Assembly (NCBI GenBank): GCA_031310005.1
Contig: CM062386.1
Coordinates: forward strand, 2,418,001-2,482,000
DNA from: Dactylellina haptotyla
Taxonomy: Eukaryota; Ascomycota; Orbiliomycetes; Orbiliales; Orbiliaceae
Length of the DNA stretch: 64,000 bases
Direction: 5' to 3'
The notes beneath the pieces were generated by a model. The model saw only the letters and a program-made list of their open reading frames with translations, searched no databases and had not been told where the DNA came from. Below are positions 26,396-40,259 of this stretch, piece by piece. Position numbers and translations under genes: made by a program. Within the stretch, counting starts at the first letter, position 1. Every line of letters starts with the position of its first letter.

Positions 26396-29258
26396 TTTGA
26401 TGGATTAGATTACTATTTAAAATTTACTTCCGTTTAGGAGTATTAAGAATGTAATGACTATAGAGTCTAAAAATTAAGTGCCAAAGCAAAAAAGAGCGTG
26501 TGGTTAAAAGAGTGACTGTGGTTAGAAAACCGAAAGTAGTAGTAAGACCTGGAAGGAATTGACTGTGGTGGAGAAGGAAGAGAAAAGTCAGGTCGAGTTG
26601 GGGAGTCGACCGGCTCCTTATACTTGTCGCCCGGCCACACAACAGGGCACCGACAAGTCCCCTTTGGCCTGCGAGCCGAAGGGCGATTGACGCCTGCAGC
26701 TGTTAGTGTTCGCCTGGGTCTCTCCTGCTGTGGGCTTTCTCCGCCGCAAACTTTGATGTTTCCCCTATTTTCTCACTTTCTTTTTCCGCCCGTTTCCCAG
26801 ATGCCCAATCTGGGAAAATGGGAATAGGGGTGGAAGAAAGGACAAGGCCGATGGAAGAACCTAGAGCACACCCATCACCACGCCAGAAAGCATTGGGTTT
26901 GGAGCCACCGCCGAAAGAAAGCAAGAAACAAAGAAACCACCCATGTCCTGGTGCCATCCATGCAAACCCATGCCCAATGCGCATGGCAGCGGTTGGCAAT
27001 AACTGGAAGCAACAAAATGAAGTTGCGGTTGTTGTGTGGGCTGCTGTGAGTGGGTTTGCAGGCATCGCCGTGCGGCCTTACCAATTTCGTTAGCCCTGAA
27101 CCACTGAGAAAGGGAAAGCCCAAAAATCAAAAGCGCACAATTAGAACAGGGGCGGCAACTTTAAGATTAAGAAGGGGGTTACCCCCATCAGGGGCACGGC
27201 GGAAGCGAGACACCCACAGCTCAGCACGAACTTCCGCACTAAACTCTTCGCTGGTGTATACAGCCGGCTCCTCTGGGTCTGTCATGCCCTGCAGTTGCCT
27301 GCACACCTAAAAACAAAAAAAAAAAAAAAAAAACCTATCTTCATGTGCTGGAAGGTAGCGATCCAGCCACTACTGACTGGTTCATCGTCGCTCCATTGGT
27401 CAATGGGCTTCCACGTCGGTTCATGTTGCACACGGTGCATATGTGCTTGCATGGAGATAAGTAACTTGCTTCTGTGTTTGACACTTGCTGAGGCTTTGCC
27501 CAAAACATTTGAAGACCAAATTGCACCACAGATTGGCTGAAGCCGTTTACCATAGTGCCTCTGGAAAGCCTCAGTCTAGCCTCAAATATGCCCCCAATAA
27601 GCTCATCACCCATTTGCCCTCCCCTTTTGCCTTCATGTCTCTCTCTATCTCTCTCCCCTTCGGCTTTCTGCAAGTGACTGACCATGCATTTCGGCCTCAC
27701 TCTCTGCAATTGAAAGAAATCAACTTTGAAGGAGCCGAAATTAGACACACGGCAACCCGGGAAAACAATGTTCATTTCAGATGTCTCGCTTCAAGGTCTG
27801 CTTGATTGGCTCAGATCCTTTTTTTGAGAGTTCGACCCTTCAACAGGATGTGTACTGGCAAAACCGAATATCGATTAGCTAGCTGCCAAGACAAACAATT
27901 TTAAATAATCGCGCGAGCGATCTCAAAAGTTGGCACTTATGGCTCTCAGTGAAGCGGGCATGCGCGCACTCATCCCTCAGGTTGAAAGGGGCAGCACCGA
28001 GTTGGAATGGATGGCTCAAATGTAACCCTCGGCTTCTCTCCCTCTCTGCTTTTTCTCGAATTGGGCAGGCCAGACGACGGGGATTAGTGTGTTAGGCACT
28101 GACCCCGGGCCCATGCATAATATTCGGATATCATCATCATTACATAGTACATGACAATTGTTGAATTTGCACTTATGTGGTAAGGCACCTTACCTTCCAT
28201 CATGTACATAAATTATCAAATTGAGCCTCAATTGATGAAAGGAGCGAAGCCGTGCCCAGCGAGAGTGTTACAACATACATGTAGCCAAAGACACAATCAA
28301 ATAAAACAATGAAAAAATTGAAAATTGAAAATTAAAAAATCGTGGAAGGGGACTTTCAGCTGCTCGAAGAAGTGTTTGATTAACCGGGCAATTACTCAAC
28401 AGAGCAGAAGACCAAACCCAAACCTCAAAAAACTTTTCGCCTTTTGCCCTCCGAGCCCATGCCTTCCCCCATGTCCAATCTTGTATTGTTGTGTCCTGCA
28501 GTATGCAGGAACCCATCCTTCCCACCCCCTTTTCCACCAACCATGTCGGTCTGCATCTTAATTTAGTTTGACCCGCCAATGAGACCTCCTACCAGCCACA
28601 CCTGGATCGTCGACTGACCATTTTCAAGCGTTGAAATTAGGGTCATCGGGGAATCAACACCAAAGACGCCGTCAACCTCGCAAACAGAATCCAGTTCGGA
28701 TCACGCTTGTCTGACCCACTGAGAAACAGTGGGAAATTGGATCGTATCTTCCTCAAGGTCAGGGACGTGCCGATTGGCTTTTTGCCCCACCGGGAATTGT
28801 TGCGATCAGGCGCGGGGTATTGCAACCTTTCCTGGGTTTTAAATCATGGAGGCTTCATTCACCGTTTCCTTGTTGACTTTTCAGTGGGGTGAGAAAAAAG
28901 AAAGAAGAAAAAAAAGCCTTTTCGTATGAACGGCTTCACCCAAGCAAGTTTTTCGCTGCCCTTTTCTTGGACATTTGTCTCCGCAACGCCTGGATTTCTG
29001 TCCCCTTTCTTTCACGTCAGTTCCTGCGTTGTTCGACGGTGGTTTCGCATCTAGAATCGTTGCTCTACATATAGATTTATGGTCTAGGCCAATTGCCTCC
29101 TTTCAATGTGCCTGTATTTGGCATCTGTCTTTCCATATAGAACACTGGGAGCAAGGCCAATAATTGAGAAAACAAAAGAAATTCATAACTCGAGTGCAGT
29201 TTGTCCAACTTAGGAAATTAACCTGTTCAAAATTCCAACTCAATTACCCGTCTCCACT
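26396..29258. other. 2.9 kb region without a supported gene
   Basis: Contains the promoter of the GPI-protein gene, a run of about 20 A at 27310-27332 and mixed unique sequence. Open frames on both strands lack domains, signal peptides and splice-consistent extensions. It may hold non-coding transcripts, but I can show none. Confidence 0.5.
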
Positions 29259-31570
<2,312 letters not shown>

Positions 31571-32343
31571 AGCTATGGCCTGCGTTGTCACCTGACACAA
31601 AATCGTCGACTTGGAGCAACAGTAACACCTTCAAAATATCCCTCTAAAAAAAGATAGAAAAAGGTCAATCCAATCCTGACTGAGAGTTCGTTGGGGGTGC
31701 GTTCTTGGTGCCGTAGTTATACCGGTGGAATATATGTGATGAGCGGGTATATCGATAGCTCAGACTTAGGTCTGCTGGATCTTTAAGGGATTTGTGGGGA
31801 ACAAGGTTGATCCGGAGAACCGAAATTCGAATCAATGTACGCTATTTAAACCGAGCTCTTCTCTGAGTGATCTTCTTGTTACCAATTTTGGTAAACTAGT
31901 TGACAATACAGGTTTTGTGCCGACGGTAGCCACGTCCTTTACCCGAGGACTTTGTCAGACTTGCCCAGGCGACGATGGTAAATAAATTCATGCTCCTAAG
32001 CACGTGTCTCATCGCGAATAGCGTTAGGAATCTGGGCAATTTTTGAAAAGTGATAGGCCATGGATATGTCTAAAGCCCTGATGACACAAAAACGATATTC
32101 TCCTGATGCGAAACCCGGCATAAGATAAGGGTATGCAATTGCACGAGAATACTTTTTTTCGTCTTCCTTTCTTCCTGCTGGTGGCCTAATAACGACTTAC
32201 GAAAATCTGGGTCATATGTATTTTGATATTACTACTGGAATTCAAAGGTGTATATATATATCATCATGGATTGATTTGACAGCAAAGAAGGTGGAGAAAA
32301 AAAAGAGAATGATAAGCGTGACCCGGAAACCGGGGAAGCAAAA
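31571..32343. other. Promoter region of the pyruvate decarboxylase gene
   Basis: 770 bases upstream of the decarboxylase start, up to the tRNA gene. No other gene visible. Confidence 0.5.
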
Positions 32344-32423
32344 CGACACCTGTGAGATTCGAACTCACGCACCCGAAGGTACCAGCTTAGCAGGCTGGCG
32401 CGTTAACCACTCCGCCAAAGTGC
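32344..32423 (-). tRNA. tRNA-Ser (anticodon GCU)
   Basis: The minus strand reads 5' GGCACTTTGGCGGAGTGG and folds as a class II tRNA. The acceptor stem GGCACTT pairs with AGGTGTC with two G-U pairs. The anticodon arm CCAGC-CTGCTAA-GCTGG gives anticodon GCT (32390-32388). A long variable arm follows, and then the T arm GAGTTCGAATCTC. The long variable arm and discriminator region fit serine. No intron is present. Confidence 0.93.
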
Positions 32424-32611
32424 CTTTGAGACGTCAGAAGTGCCTATAAGTTTTATCTAAATTAAAGAAATTGAGAATATCTGATGTATTCGAAACTTTT
32501 ATTGTACACCCGATATCACAAAGAAATCTAATACGCTGAAACAATATACAAAACCGCAATGATACCCAAAGCCAGTGAAAATTCAAAATCACGAAACGCC
32601 GCCGGAGGAGG

Positions 32612-34248
32612 CTACCCATCACTCCATTCATCATCCAGCTGATCTATCAATCTGTTCTCGTCGTCTACATCCGCCCACTCGTCTGCCCTAGCACCCGCCG
32701 TACTTCGGCCGAAACTGCCGTTATTCCCAGAGGCCGACATGTACCCACCGAGTCTTCCTGTGCGTCCACGACCGCAGAGCTTACCACACAGACTTATCGA
32801 GGAAAACGCACATAGGCGAATTGCGTCCTGCGAGAGACATCCACGAACATCAGCTTGTGCTTACTAAGTGAGTTATCAAAAAGGAGCAAGCAAAAACAAA
32901 GGGTATTTCATTTGCTGGCTGGAAGGGCAACTGCGAATAGGAGAAAAAGACATTGACATTGTGCTCTATATGTGCGCGCGCATTATCTACGCTGGCGTCG
33001 GATTATATTAAAAGGATGTATCATAAGTATAAGAATTTCATCTCACCGAGATGATATAAATATGTATCGCCATGTGTATATCCGAACTCCGAATTCGCCA
33101 CAGAATAAAACCAAAAAGAACAAAAACACCACTGGTTGCTCCATCGCTGGTGAGTCTAGAAAGTGATATCAAGATCCCTAGCATACCACCGCATGCTTGA
33201 GGTATGGGAGTGAAGATTCAAGGAAAGAGGGGAAAGGGAGGAAAAACATGTGCTCGAATAGAAGAGGATTTCAAATCGAGATTCGAAAGGCGAACCATCT
33301 CGCGGGGAACAGTAGTCTCCTTACCCATATAAAGTTCAGGGCGCCAAGCCATGTTTGCCAGTGGGGTATCTGGCGCCATCCGCGGGCGTGTAGCACTGTT
33401 CTCTGGTAGAAGCAGCCGCCAATAAAGTAGACCAATAGGGCTACGAGAAATCTAAGCACGGGGGCGAATTTGTGAGTCTGGGAACTTCCGGATACACGCG
33501 ATAGGAGCGTTGGGATAGGGTGAGCGTACATGATGCTAAAGATCGAAACCGGTCCCAAAGGCTGTTGCTTGACTGTAGCACATGCACTCGATGTTCGAAC
33601 ATCGAACCAGTAACTGCATTCATTCTGCTGGCCGACAAAACTTATGGTGGCAGGGCCGATCAATTCTCTGTCACAGGTGAACGACAGGATGGCGCCTTTC
33701 CTGAAACCATCCTCGTTATCTTTACCCTCGATGGGGACACCTTGCGCGTCTAATTTGGGGCAAAGGCTACCGCCGGTGTATTCGAGGACGAGCTTCCTGC
33801 CTCGAAATTTCGGTGTTGTTGATGCATCACCCAAGGAATAGGCGACGTCACCCTTTAGATAATAGGCGGAGACATTGTGGGCTTCTGGGAGAGCGTGGAA
33901 TTTCAAGTCGTTGGAAGATATGACAGGTGCGCAAATGTTGAGGGTGAAGTTGGTGTTATAGTCGTAACCTCGCGGGTTGTAATTACTATCAAGTATGGCA
34001 GGGTAAGCGGGCTACGTCTCTGTAAGGGGGGTAAAGAGAGAGAGGGCATACGAGTCGCTGCCTTTCCGTATAAGATCACGGAGGTCGACAAAAGTTCCAG
34101 TCCTGTTGGAGGTCGCGGAGCACGGCGGGTCCAGAGGAACGGTTAGAGGGGTTGCATGGGAGGGAGCGATGAGGAGGGCGGCGGCGGTGATGAGGGCAGC
34201 GACCAAGGCGAGCGAGGGGGCTTGTTGTTTGCGTTGTAGCCACCGCAT
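32612..34248 (-). CDS. Type I membrane sorting receptor with MRH domain (mannose-6-phosphate-receptor/Mrl1-like)
   Basis: Likely a receptor cycling between Golgi, endosome and vacuole. Exons 34248-34052, 33985-33530, 33451-33325 and 32827-32612 give about 331 residues. A signal peptide (1-33, ending SHATP) is followed by a cysteine-bearing luminal MRH-type domain (FTLNICAPV; LVLEYTGGSLCP; ILSFTCDR). One membrane segment follows (SIFSIIFLVALLVYFIGG, about 212-230), then CFYQRTVLHARGWRQIPHW, as in cation-dependent mannose-6-phosphate receptors. The tail ends in ENRLIDQLDDEWSDG, an acidic cluster with a dileucine-like signal. The 78-bp intron at 33452-33529 was placed because its removal creates the continuous membrane helix. 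The last intron (32828-33324) is 497 bp, unusually long here, and could hide a small exon. ATG27-like naming in databases is a possible alternative. Confidence 0.75.
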
Positions 34249-35068
34249 TGCGAGGCCGGGACGACGGGACGGTGGCTGATATCGTGGAGGCGGATATCGG
34301 AGGGCGGGTATCGTGAGACCGTCGAGCAAGAGAGGGAAGGAGACGATGGACGGACGGGTGTGATCGATCGAGGGAGCGAAGAAGAGCGACGCGGGCCCGG
34401 CCAACAGTACACGGTACGCAGTTACACGCAGTTACGCAATTACGCAGCAGTTCCACTCGACCACGCCTGCCGATGGGCCAGTTCCAGGCCCCCGGAAACA
34501 GCCCACAGCTGGGCGGACAATAAACAATCCCAAACACGGAACAAAACAAATACAAATATAAGTAAATATAAATATAAATAAAATAAATAGAACGACTGCA
34601 GCTGTATGCACCGATATCTACCAATCACTATTCCCAGCTGGGCAATGTTTAGGGTCCCGGCTGGCGCATCCGCGAGAGCCCCCTTCCGCGGGCCTGCAGG
34701 CTGCTGACAGCGCCCGCCGTGCCCGGATGCACTGATTTGCCCTTCGATCAGTAACGACGCCTCTCCTGTCCGAATCACTCGCTCGTTCTCGTTCTCGTTC
34801 TCCTGATGCCCGGCGGGGCGCTGGAGATTGGCTCCCGGGCTGGGAAGCACTTGGCTTCGAGACTAGCAAGCACGGCGGCACTCCTGATTTTTTTTGTGTT
34901 TGCCGGCATTCGGTCCACCGAAAGGCCGGCCGCGCAGCTGCAAGGGCCAGCTGGGCGAACGTTCATAAAGCTTCGACAACCTCCCCAATCGATTTGAACA
35001 TCAAGCGGCATACTTCCTCCTACCCTCCTCACCCGAATCGCTCGATCGAGACTAACTGCAGGACAACA
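34249..35068. promoter_or_regulatory. Divergent promoter, sorting receptor and ERG24
   Basis: 820 bases shared by two divergent genes. It includes short AT repeats (about 34555-34590) and repeated GTTCTC units (about 34784-34802). I cannot identify sterol-response or other factor sites with confidence. Confidence 0.5.
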
Positions 35069-36538
35069 ATGACTGTTGCCACCGCCGTCGACAAACAGGC
35101 GCGTAGCCATGGCTACGATTTTGCTGGCCCGTATGCTTCCCTGCTCCGTCACGGCCCTTTTGCCTCTCGTATTTCTGTTACTGACAAGCTTGGACGTCAC
35201 TTTTAGCCTCGGTGTCGGTGCCATAACGATAGTAGCGCCTTCCGTCTCATACTTGCTCTATTTTGGATGTAACGAGCATGGATGCCCACCCACGCGCATG
35301 AGCTGGGCACAATACACCGAAAATGTCCTCCCCACATGGGACCAGTTCTTCTCTTTGGAGGTTCTAGGCTATTTTGTCGCCTACGTTTTCGGCCTTGCAT
35401 TTTTGAACCTCACAATTCCCGTCCGAGATCGCCTGGGCGTTACCCTGAAGACTGGCGAACGACTTGTGTACAACCTAAATGGTACGGGTGCTGTCTGAAT
35501 TGTGCTTGATTGTTTTTTTTTTTTTTTTTGATTCAAAATTTTTTACTTTCAACCCTGCTCACTAATAGTATAGCCTTCGAAACATTCATGCCTTTGATGG
35601 GCGCGTTGGCCTTCGGTACCTATGTAAATGGATGGGAATGGGCCTTCTGGACTTGGATCTGGGACCACTATCTGCATTTGCTTACCGCGGCTCATGTTTT
35701 TGCATTCGCGCTAGCATGCGGTGTATACCTCGCTTCATTCAGATCGTCGAAGCCGCTACTTGCTGCTGGTGGAAATTCGGGAAACCATCTCTATGATTGG
35801 TTCATTGGGCGTGAGCTCAACCCTCGAATCGGAAGGCTTGATATCAAGCTTTTCTGTGAACTCCATCCGGGAATGATGGGTTGGTCCATCCTTAATCTTG
35901 CTTTCGCCGCTCATCAGTATCAAACCATCGGACGTATTACGGACTCGATGGTCCTCATCAACATTTTCCAGTTCTGGTACGTTTTCGATGCTCTATACAA
36001 CGAACCCGCCATCCTCACGACTATGGATATCACTTCAGACGGCTTCGGATACATGCTTAGCTTTGGCGACCTTGTCTGGGTACCGTTTACATATTCTCTC
36101 CAAGCCAGATACCTGGCAATGTACCCCGTCGATCTTGGTATCCTGGGTGTTGGAGGTGTTCTTTTGGTCAAAGGTATTGGTTACAGTATTTTCCGTAGTG
36201 CCAACAGCCAGAAGAATGCTTTCAGAACGAACCCGGACCATCCCGATCTAAAACATCTCAAATACATCGAGACCAAGTCTGGAAGAAAGCTTCTGGTTTC
36301 CGGGTGGTGGGGAATTTCCCGCCATATCAACTATCTTGGAGACTGGATTATGGGGTGGTCGTGGTGTCTTCCTACTGGTTTTGATACCTGGGTAACCTAT
36401 TTTTATGTTGGCTACTTCGCTGTTCTTCTCGTCAATAGAGAGCGAAGAGATGATGGACACTGTCGCATTAAATATGGTGACGATTGGAAACGATATACCA
36501 GCATTGTGAGAAGCCGAATTGTTCCTGGTATCTACTAG
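35069..36538 (+). CDS. ERG24: Delta(14)-sterol reductase
   Basis: Reduces the C14-C15 double bond of sterol intermediates in ergosterol synthesis, in the ER membrane with NADPH; target of morpholine fungicides. Exons 35069-35130, 35207-35481 and 35574-36538 encode 433 residues, the normal size. The N-terminus joins across the first intron to read DFAGPLGVGAITIVAP, matching the family start. ERG4/ERG24 signatures are intact: FIGRELNPRIG and LHPGMMGW in the middle, and LLVSGWWGISRHINYLGD near the C-terminus. The C-terminus, with CRIKYGDDWKRYTSIVRSRI, is also typical. Several hydrophobic helices span the protein. It could in principle be confused with ERG4, but the N-terminal GP motif and length favour ERG24. 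It diverges from the sorting-receptor gene. Confidence 0.93.
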
Positions 36539-37239
36539 AAGTTTGAATTTCGCAACATTCTGTTTTAGCCTGCGTTCCTGGATCACGATACCAGGCATTC
36601 CTATTTTCTATTTTGACTAGAACCTGATACACGACATGTACATACGAGCAGGGTATCCGTATAGAGTCGGGTACTTAGTAGAATAATAACTATTTTTGCC
36701 TTACAAATTATACGTGCGTATATACTTGAGTACGTATATTATATATAGTATGTAACTACTTAAGTATATACTTTATTTCCAAGCGACGCCACAAGCGTGG
36801 CTGCCGCATGCAACAATACGTCACCCGTTTCCTGGCCGCGGACCAGTGGCCTTTCACGAGCATTCAGATGAGATGTCTCGCTTTCTTTGGTCTTTCTTTC
36901 TTTCTTTCTTTCTTTCCACGATATTCCATCCTTTCTCCCGATGACCCGGACTTGCTGGCAGACACACTCCCATTTCCCACTCGGCCTGAAGAATATATCG
37001 ACATCTATCTGTTCATTTATATCTATATATAAGCAAACTTGCTGCCCGCATCCGCCGCTCAGATCAGTCTGGCGACAACACAAAGCCCGACAAACCGAGT
37101 CCGGCACGAGGCCGCCTCCGAACTTTCATTCATCTTTGGAACCGTGCTTTCAACCTCAAGCCGCGGTGCCTGTTCGATAACCCGGTTTCCCGCCTATCGC
37201 CCCCCCCCCCTCTGCGCCAACAGGCGGCTACTTCCCAAG
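36539..37239. other. ERG24 3' region and FIT gene promoter
   Basis: 700 bases. It contains a near-perfect AT-rich inverted repeat (36719-36770), a (TTTC)n run (about 36888-36916) and a C-run just before the FIT start. No gene seen. Confidence 0.6.
36719..36770. repeat. AT-rich inverted repeat 3' of ERG24
   Basis: Arms 36719-36732 and 36757-36770 are reverse complements at 13 of 14 positions (TATATACTTGAGTA against TATATACTTAAGTA), with a 24-base AT-rich spacer. It could form a hairpin in RNA or DNA. It might help 3' end formation or be a remnant of a small element. Confidence 0.7.
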
Positions 37240-38218
37240 ATGTCGTACGATAGAGACCGAGATTCGTCATCCTCCGGCCCTGAAATCGCAACCCCAGCGA
37301 CCTCGAACCCACCATCTCCACAAATACCCGCATCACAGTACGCCGCCGTGCCGCCCTCTGCGGAAACCCACAAATTAGCTCTTTTCCTCCTCGCGTCGAT
37401 ATACCCCACTACCATACTTTTAGGTTCCCTTTTCTCGATAATAGCACCCAATGGCCAATCTGCGTCCTACTTTTCGAGGAAGAACAATATGTTCAATGTC
37501 TTTTTCGTAAAGATAGGTTGGTTCTGGACGACTGCTGCTTTCCTCGTACACATTGCAAACTTACGTCACCCGAATGCTTCTAAGGCACGTATAAAAGCTT
37601 TGATGCGCTGGGTGCTGGCAACTGCCGCTTGGGTCTTGGTGACTCAGTGGTTCTTCGGGCCCCCATTGATGGATAGGGCGTTTACAATCACTGGTGGTGC
37701 CTGTCGCCACAATTATGACATACACCGAACCGCTGGAGAACATGAATTCATATCTAAGGTGGAAGAGGCGTTCACGTCTGCGGCGTGTAAGGTCGCGGGC
37801 GGAAAGTGGGATGGTGGGCACGACTTATCTGGCCACGCCTTTATGCTCACTCATGCAAGTCTTTTCCTCTGGGCAGAGACATTACCCAGGCTCATAGATA
37901 GCTGGTGGAGGAGTCCTCTGGGCACAAGGAATACCAATCTGTTGACATTGGAGTGGTATGGTGTGCATTGGTTTGTATGGGGAATACTCGGACTTTGGTG
38001 GTGGATGTTATTGATGACGAGTGTATATTTTCACACCTGGCCAGAAAAGGTACGGAAACTTTCTTCCCAGATCCGTTTTTGGTCTACAAATGATCTAATG
38101 TATCCAAAAACAGGTCACAGGGTGGTTTGTTGCCCTGTTTGAATGGGGCCTGCTTTATGCATATATGATACCACAGAATCCACAGGTTCGACAACTATTT
38201 GGGACGCCTACAGTGTGA
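37240..38218 (+). CDS. FIT family protein (fat storage-inducing transmembrane, Scs3/Yft2-like)
   Basis: FIT proteins are ER membrane acyl-CoA diphosphatases needed for lipid droplet emergence and ER phospholipid balance. Exons 37240-38049 and 38114-38218 encode 304 residues. After a disordered Ser/Pro-rich start, several hydrophobic helices follow. The two catalytic histidines of FIT2-type enzymes are matched by DLSGHAFML (about residue 200) and YFHTWPEKV (about 265-270). The second exon completes the family C-terminus VTGWFVALFEWGLLY. The intron falls exactly between codons in the conserved PEK-VTG segment. The start at 37240 is the first ATG that keeps the whole frame; longer upstream open sequence lacks family similarity. 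It is convergent with the NDUFAF5-type gene, 192 bases away. Confidence 0.9.
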
Positions 38219-38410
38219 ATTTAAGATGTTACCATTTCTGAAAGCTCTCCAGTTTTTGGGGCTTGTAATTATAATTTCATACAGCTTACTTTTACAATAC
38301 TTGCTAATATATACTATTTGGTATTACCAGTGCTTTACCTCGATTAACAATCAAGTCGAGACAAAGCGTACACACCTCATGGAGCTGAAACCCCATTTCT
38401 TATACGATTT

Positions 38411-39627
38411 TTAAACACTCTCTGGGTTGTTACCTTCACCCCGTAGAATCTCTTTTAGGTTCAACTCCCCACTACCTCTCTTTAGAGGTTGTTGCTGCCC
38501 GATTCCTTCTTTCCATCCAATCACGTAAACGACCCGGAAGGTAGCCGGGATACCCTTCTCGCCGCCGGAACCCCCATCCTCGGCCCTTCCATGAAGTTCC
38601 TTGTATATACCCTCAAGCCCAACTAAAGCTTCTCTACTTAGCCCCGCGAGACCCTTTCTCCTGCCCAGTATTGCATTTGCCTCACCCATTGCCTGAAGGT
38701 CTTTGAGTAGGGCAAATACGTCGAGATAATCAACGATTATATCGTCGATGTCGATGGTTATCAGCTTAAAACCCGTTCGTTGCAACAGGCTGCCCATGTC
38801 TCGGACGTCCGCCAGAGGAGACACATGAGGAGAAACCCCTCCAAGTCGGTCCATATTAGCTAGTTGGAGAGACGTCCGAAGTTCGTACAGTGTATCTCCT
38901 CCAAACATGGCGCATAAAAACGGGCTGTCGGGTTTCAATACCCTGTTTATAGAAGAAAGAACCGTTGGAAGATCATTGATCCAGTGCAGCGAACCTGAAG
39001 ATATGACGGCGTCGAACGTGTTTGCTTCAAACATTCCACCTGCCTGAGGAGAATTCAAGAGTAATGTTTCCTCATCAGCTGCTAAGCGGGTTATCTTCAT
39101 CGATGAATCCGGTGGCACTATATACGAATTCTCGTCTCGGTGAAGAAATTTTGACGAGAGCTCGGCGCAAGTGAGGTGTTCGATCCTTTTTGCAAACGGA
39201 CCAGCAGACGGACTCGACCGATGAAGTGCACGGGCAAGATGGCATGCTCCTGCGCCTAGATCAAGAACATTTTTGTATGACCGGTTGATATCCTGCCGAG
39301 TGGTCAACGAGTTGATTCGGCGGATGGTTTCAGAAGAATGGGACTACCTACATGTAGCCGCTCTACAAGCCTATCGGCTACCTCGTCACGTAAATAATCG
39401 ACTTCCCTCGACTCTCTCACATTGGATGCCGCTTTGTCTCGTTGAAGCCGCTTGGCATCTCGGTCGAATATTTGGACAGAGGCAGAACCGGTCGTTCTAG
39501 GATTGTTCGTCGCAGTCGCCAGGCAACGCCGGGGGATTGGATAGTAATTTGCGCTGAATACAAAAGTATCCTTTGCGAACAGCGAAAGATGGTGCTGAGC
39601 CCGTAATCGACGAAACGCCCAGGACAT
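38411..39627 (-). CDS. Mitochondrial complex I assembly methyltransferase (NDUFAF5-like)
   Basis: Human NDUFAF5 is an S-adenosylmethionine-dependent enzyme that hydroxylates NDUFS7 during early complex I assembly at the inner membrane. Exons 39627-39352 and 39292-38411 encode 385 residues. The N-terminus MSWAFRRLRAQHHLSLFAK is Arg-rich and suits a mitochondrial presequence. Family signatures are IFDRDAKRLQRDKAA, VDYLRDEVADRL, the SAM motif NVLDLGAGACHLARAL (about 104), SSGSLHWINDLP and FLCAMFGGDTLYELR. The start is the ATG at 39627; the frame extends upstream but without an ATG. It is an expected gene in a fungus with respiratory complex I. It is convergent with the FIT gene. Confidence 0.92.
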
Positions 39628-40259
39628 ACTTTTTGTTGTCTTTCCATTCACATTCTTTGTTGTTATGTCGCTTCCTTCTGCAAGAGTTGCGCCCTGCCTG
39701 ATTAGATTTTATCATGATGTTTGGAAAGGTGTGTTGTTGTGCAATTGTATCGCTGTTATGATAATATCTTGTATAGTGGTCTCTTCAAGCTTATATATAG
39801 CCTAGGAGAATTATCCGACATGTGGCTCTGGACCGTATTAGTACGTGTTTATGTACCCTCTGAACATTAGGCTAGAAGGTACGTGGTACTAGACTGCTTG
39901 AGTTATACTTGAGCATAAAGGGGAGCTGAGGTTCTTGCAGCCAGCTGAATCTCATTCACATTGGTCATCTCAGGTTTGGTTTGGAGAGTACTTTATATAC
40001 AGGACGTGGAAACGCTTCGATAATGAATCGTTTGCATGTCAAAGAACTTATATACACATAGTATACAATCAATATAAGATAGCCTTTGTATCTATTTCTA
40101 TATTACAATCATACAAGGTATGTAAACTGATGCGTGCAGAGCGTATAAGAGCAAACGTGGTCAGAGAGGAGACTAATCTGCGTTCCAAGTTGGTATTCAG
40201 CACTCGCGTGATAACGCATTCTTTCCCGGATAATTAAGATGGTTTCAAGAAGATTATCT
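39628..40259. other. Intergenic between CLU1 and the NDUFAF5-like gene
   Basis: Promoter of the NDUFAF5-like gene and 3' end of CLU1, about 630 bases, AT-rich. No gene seen. Confidence 0.55.

Noticed and set aside
25523-26437. 304-residue Trp/Gly-rich open frame on the plus strand
   Set aside because: Antisense to the GPI-protein gene. Its composition is a mirror of Pro/Thr/Tyr codons and it has no signal or domain.
26703-27775. Cluster of overlapping frames on both strands
   Set aside because: No frame has a domain or in-phase splice extension; they conflict with each other and look like chance.
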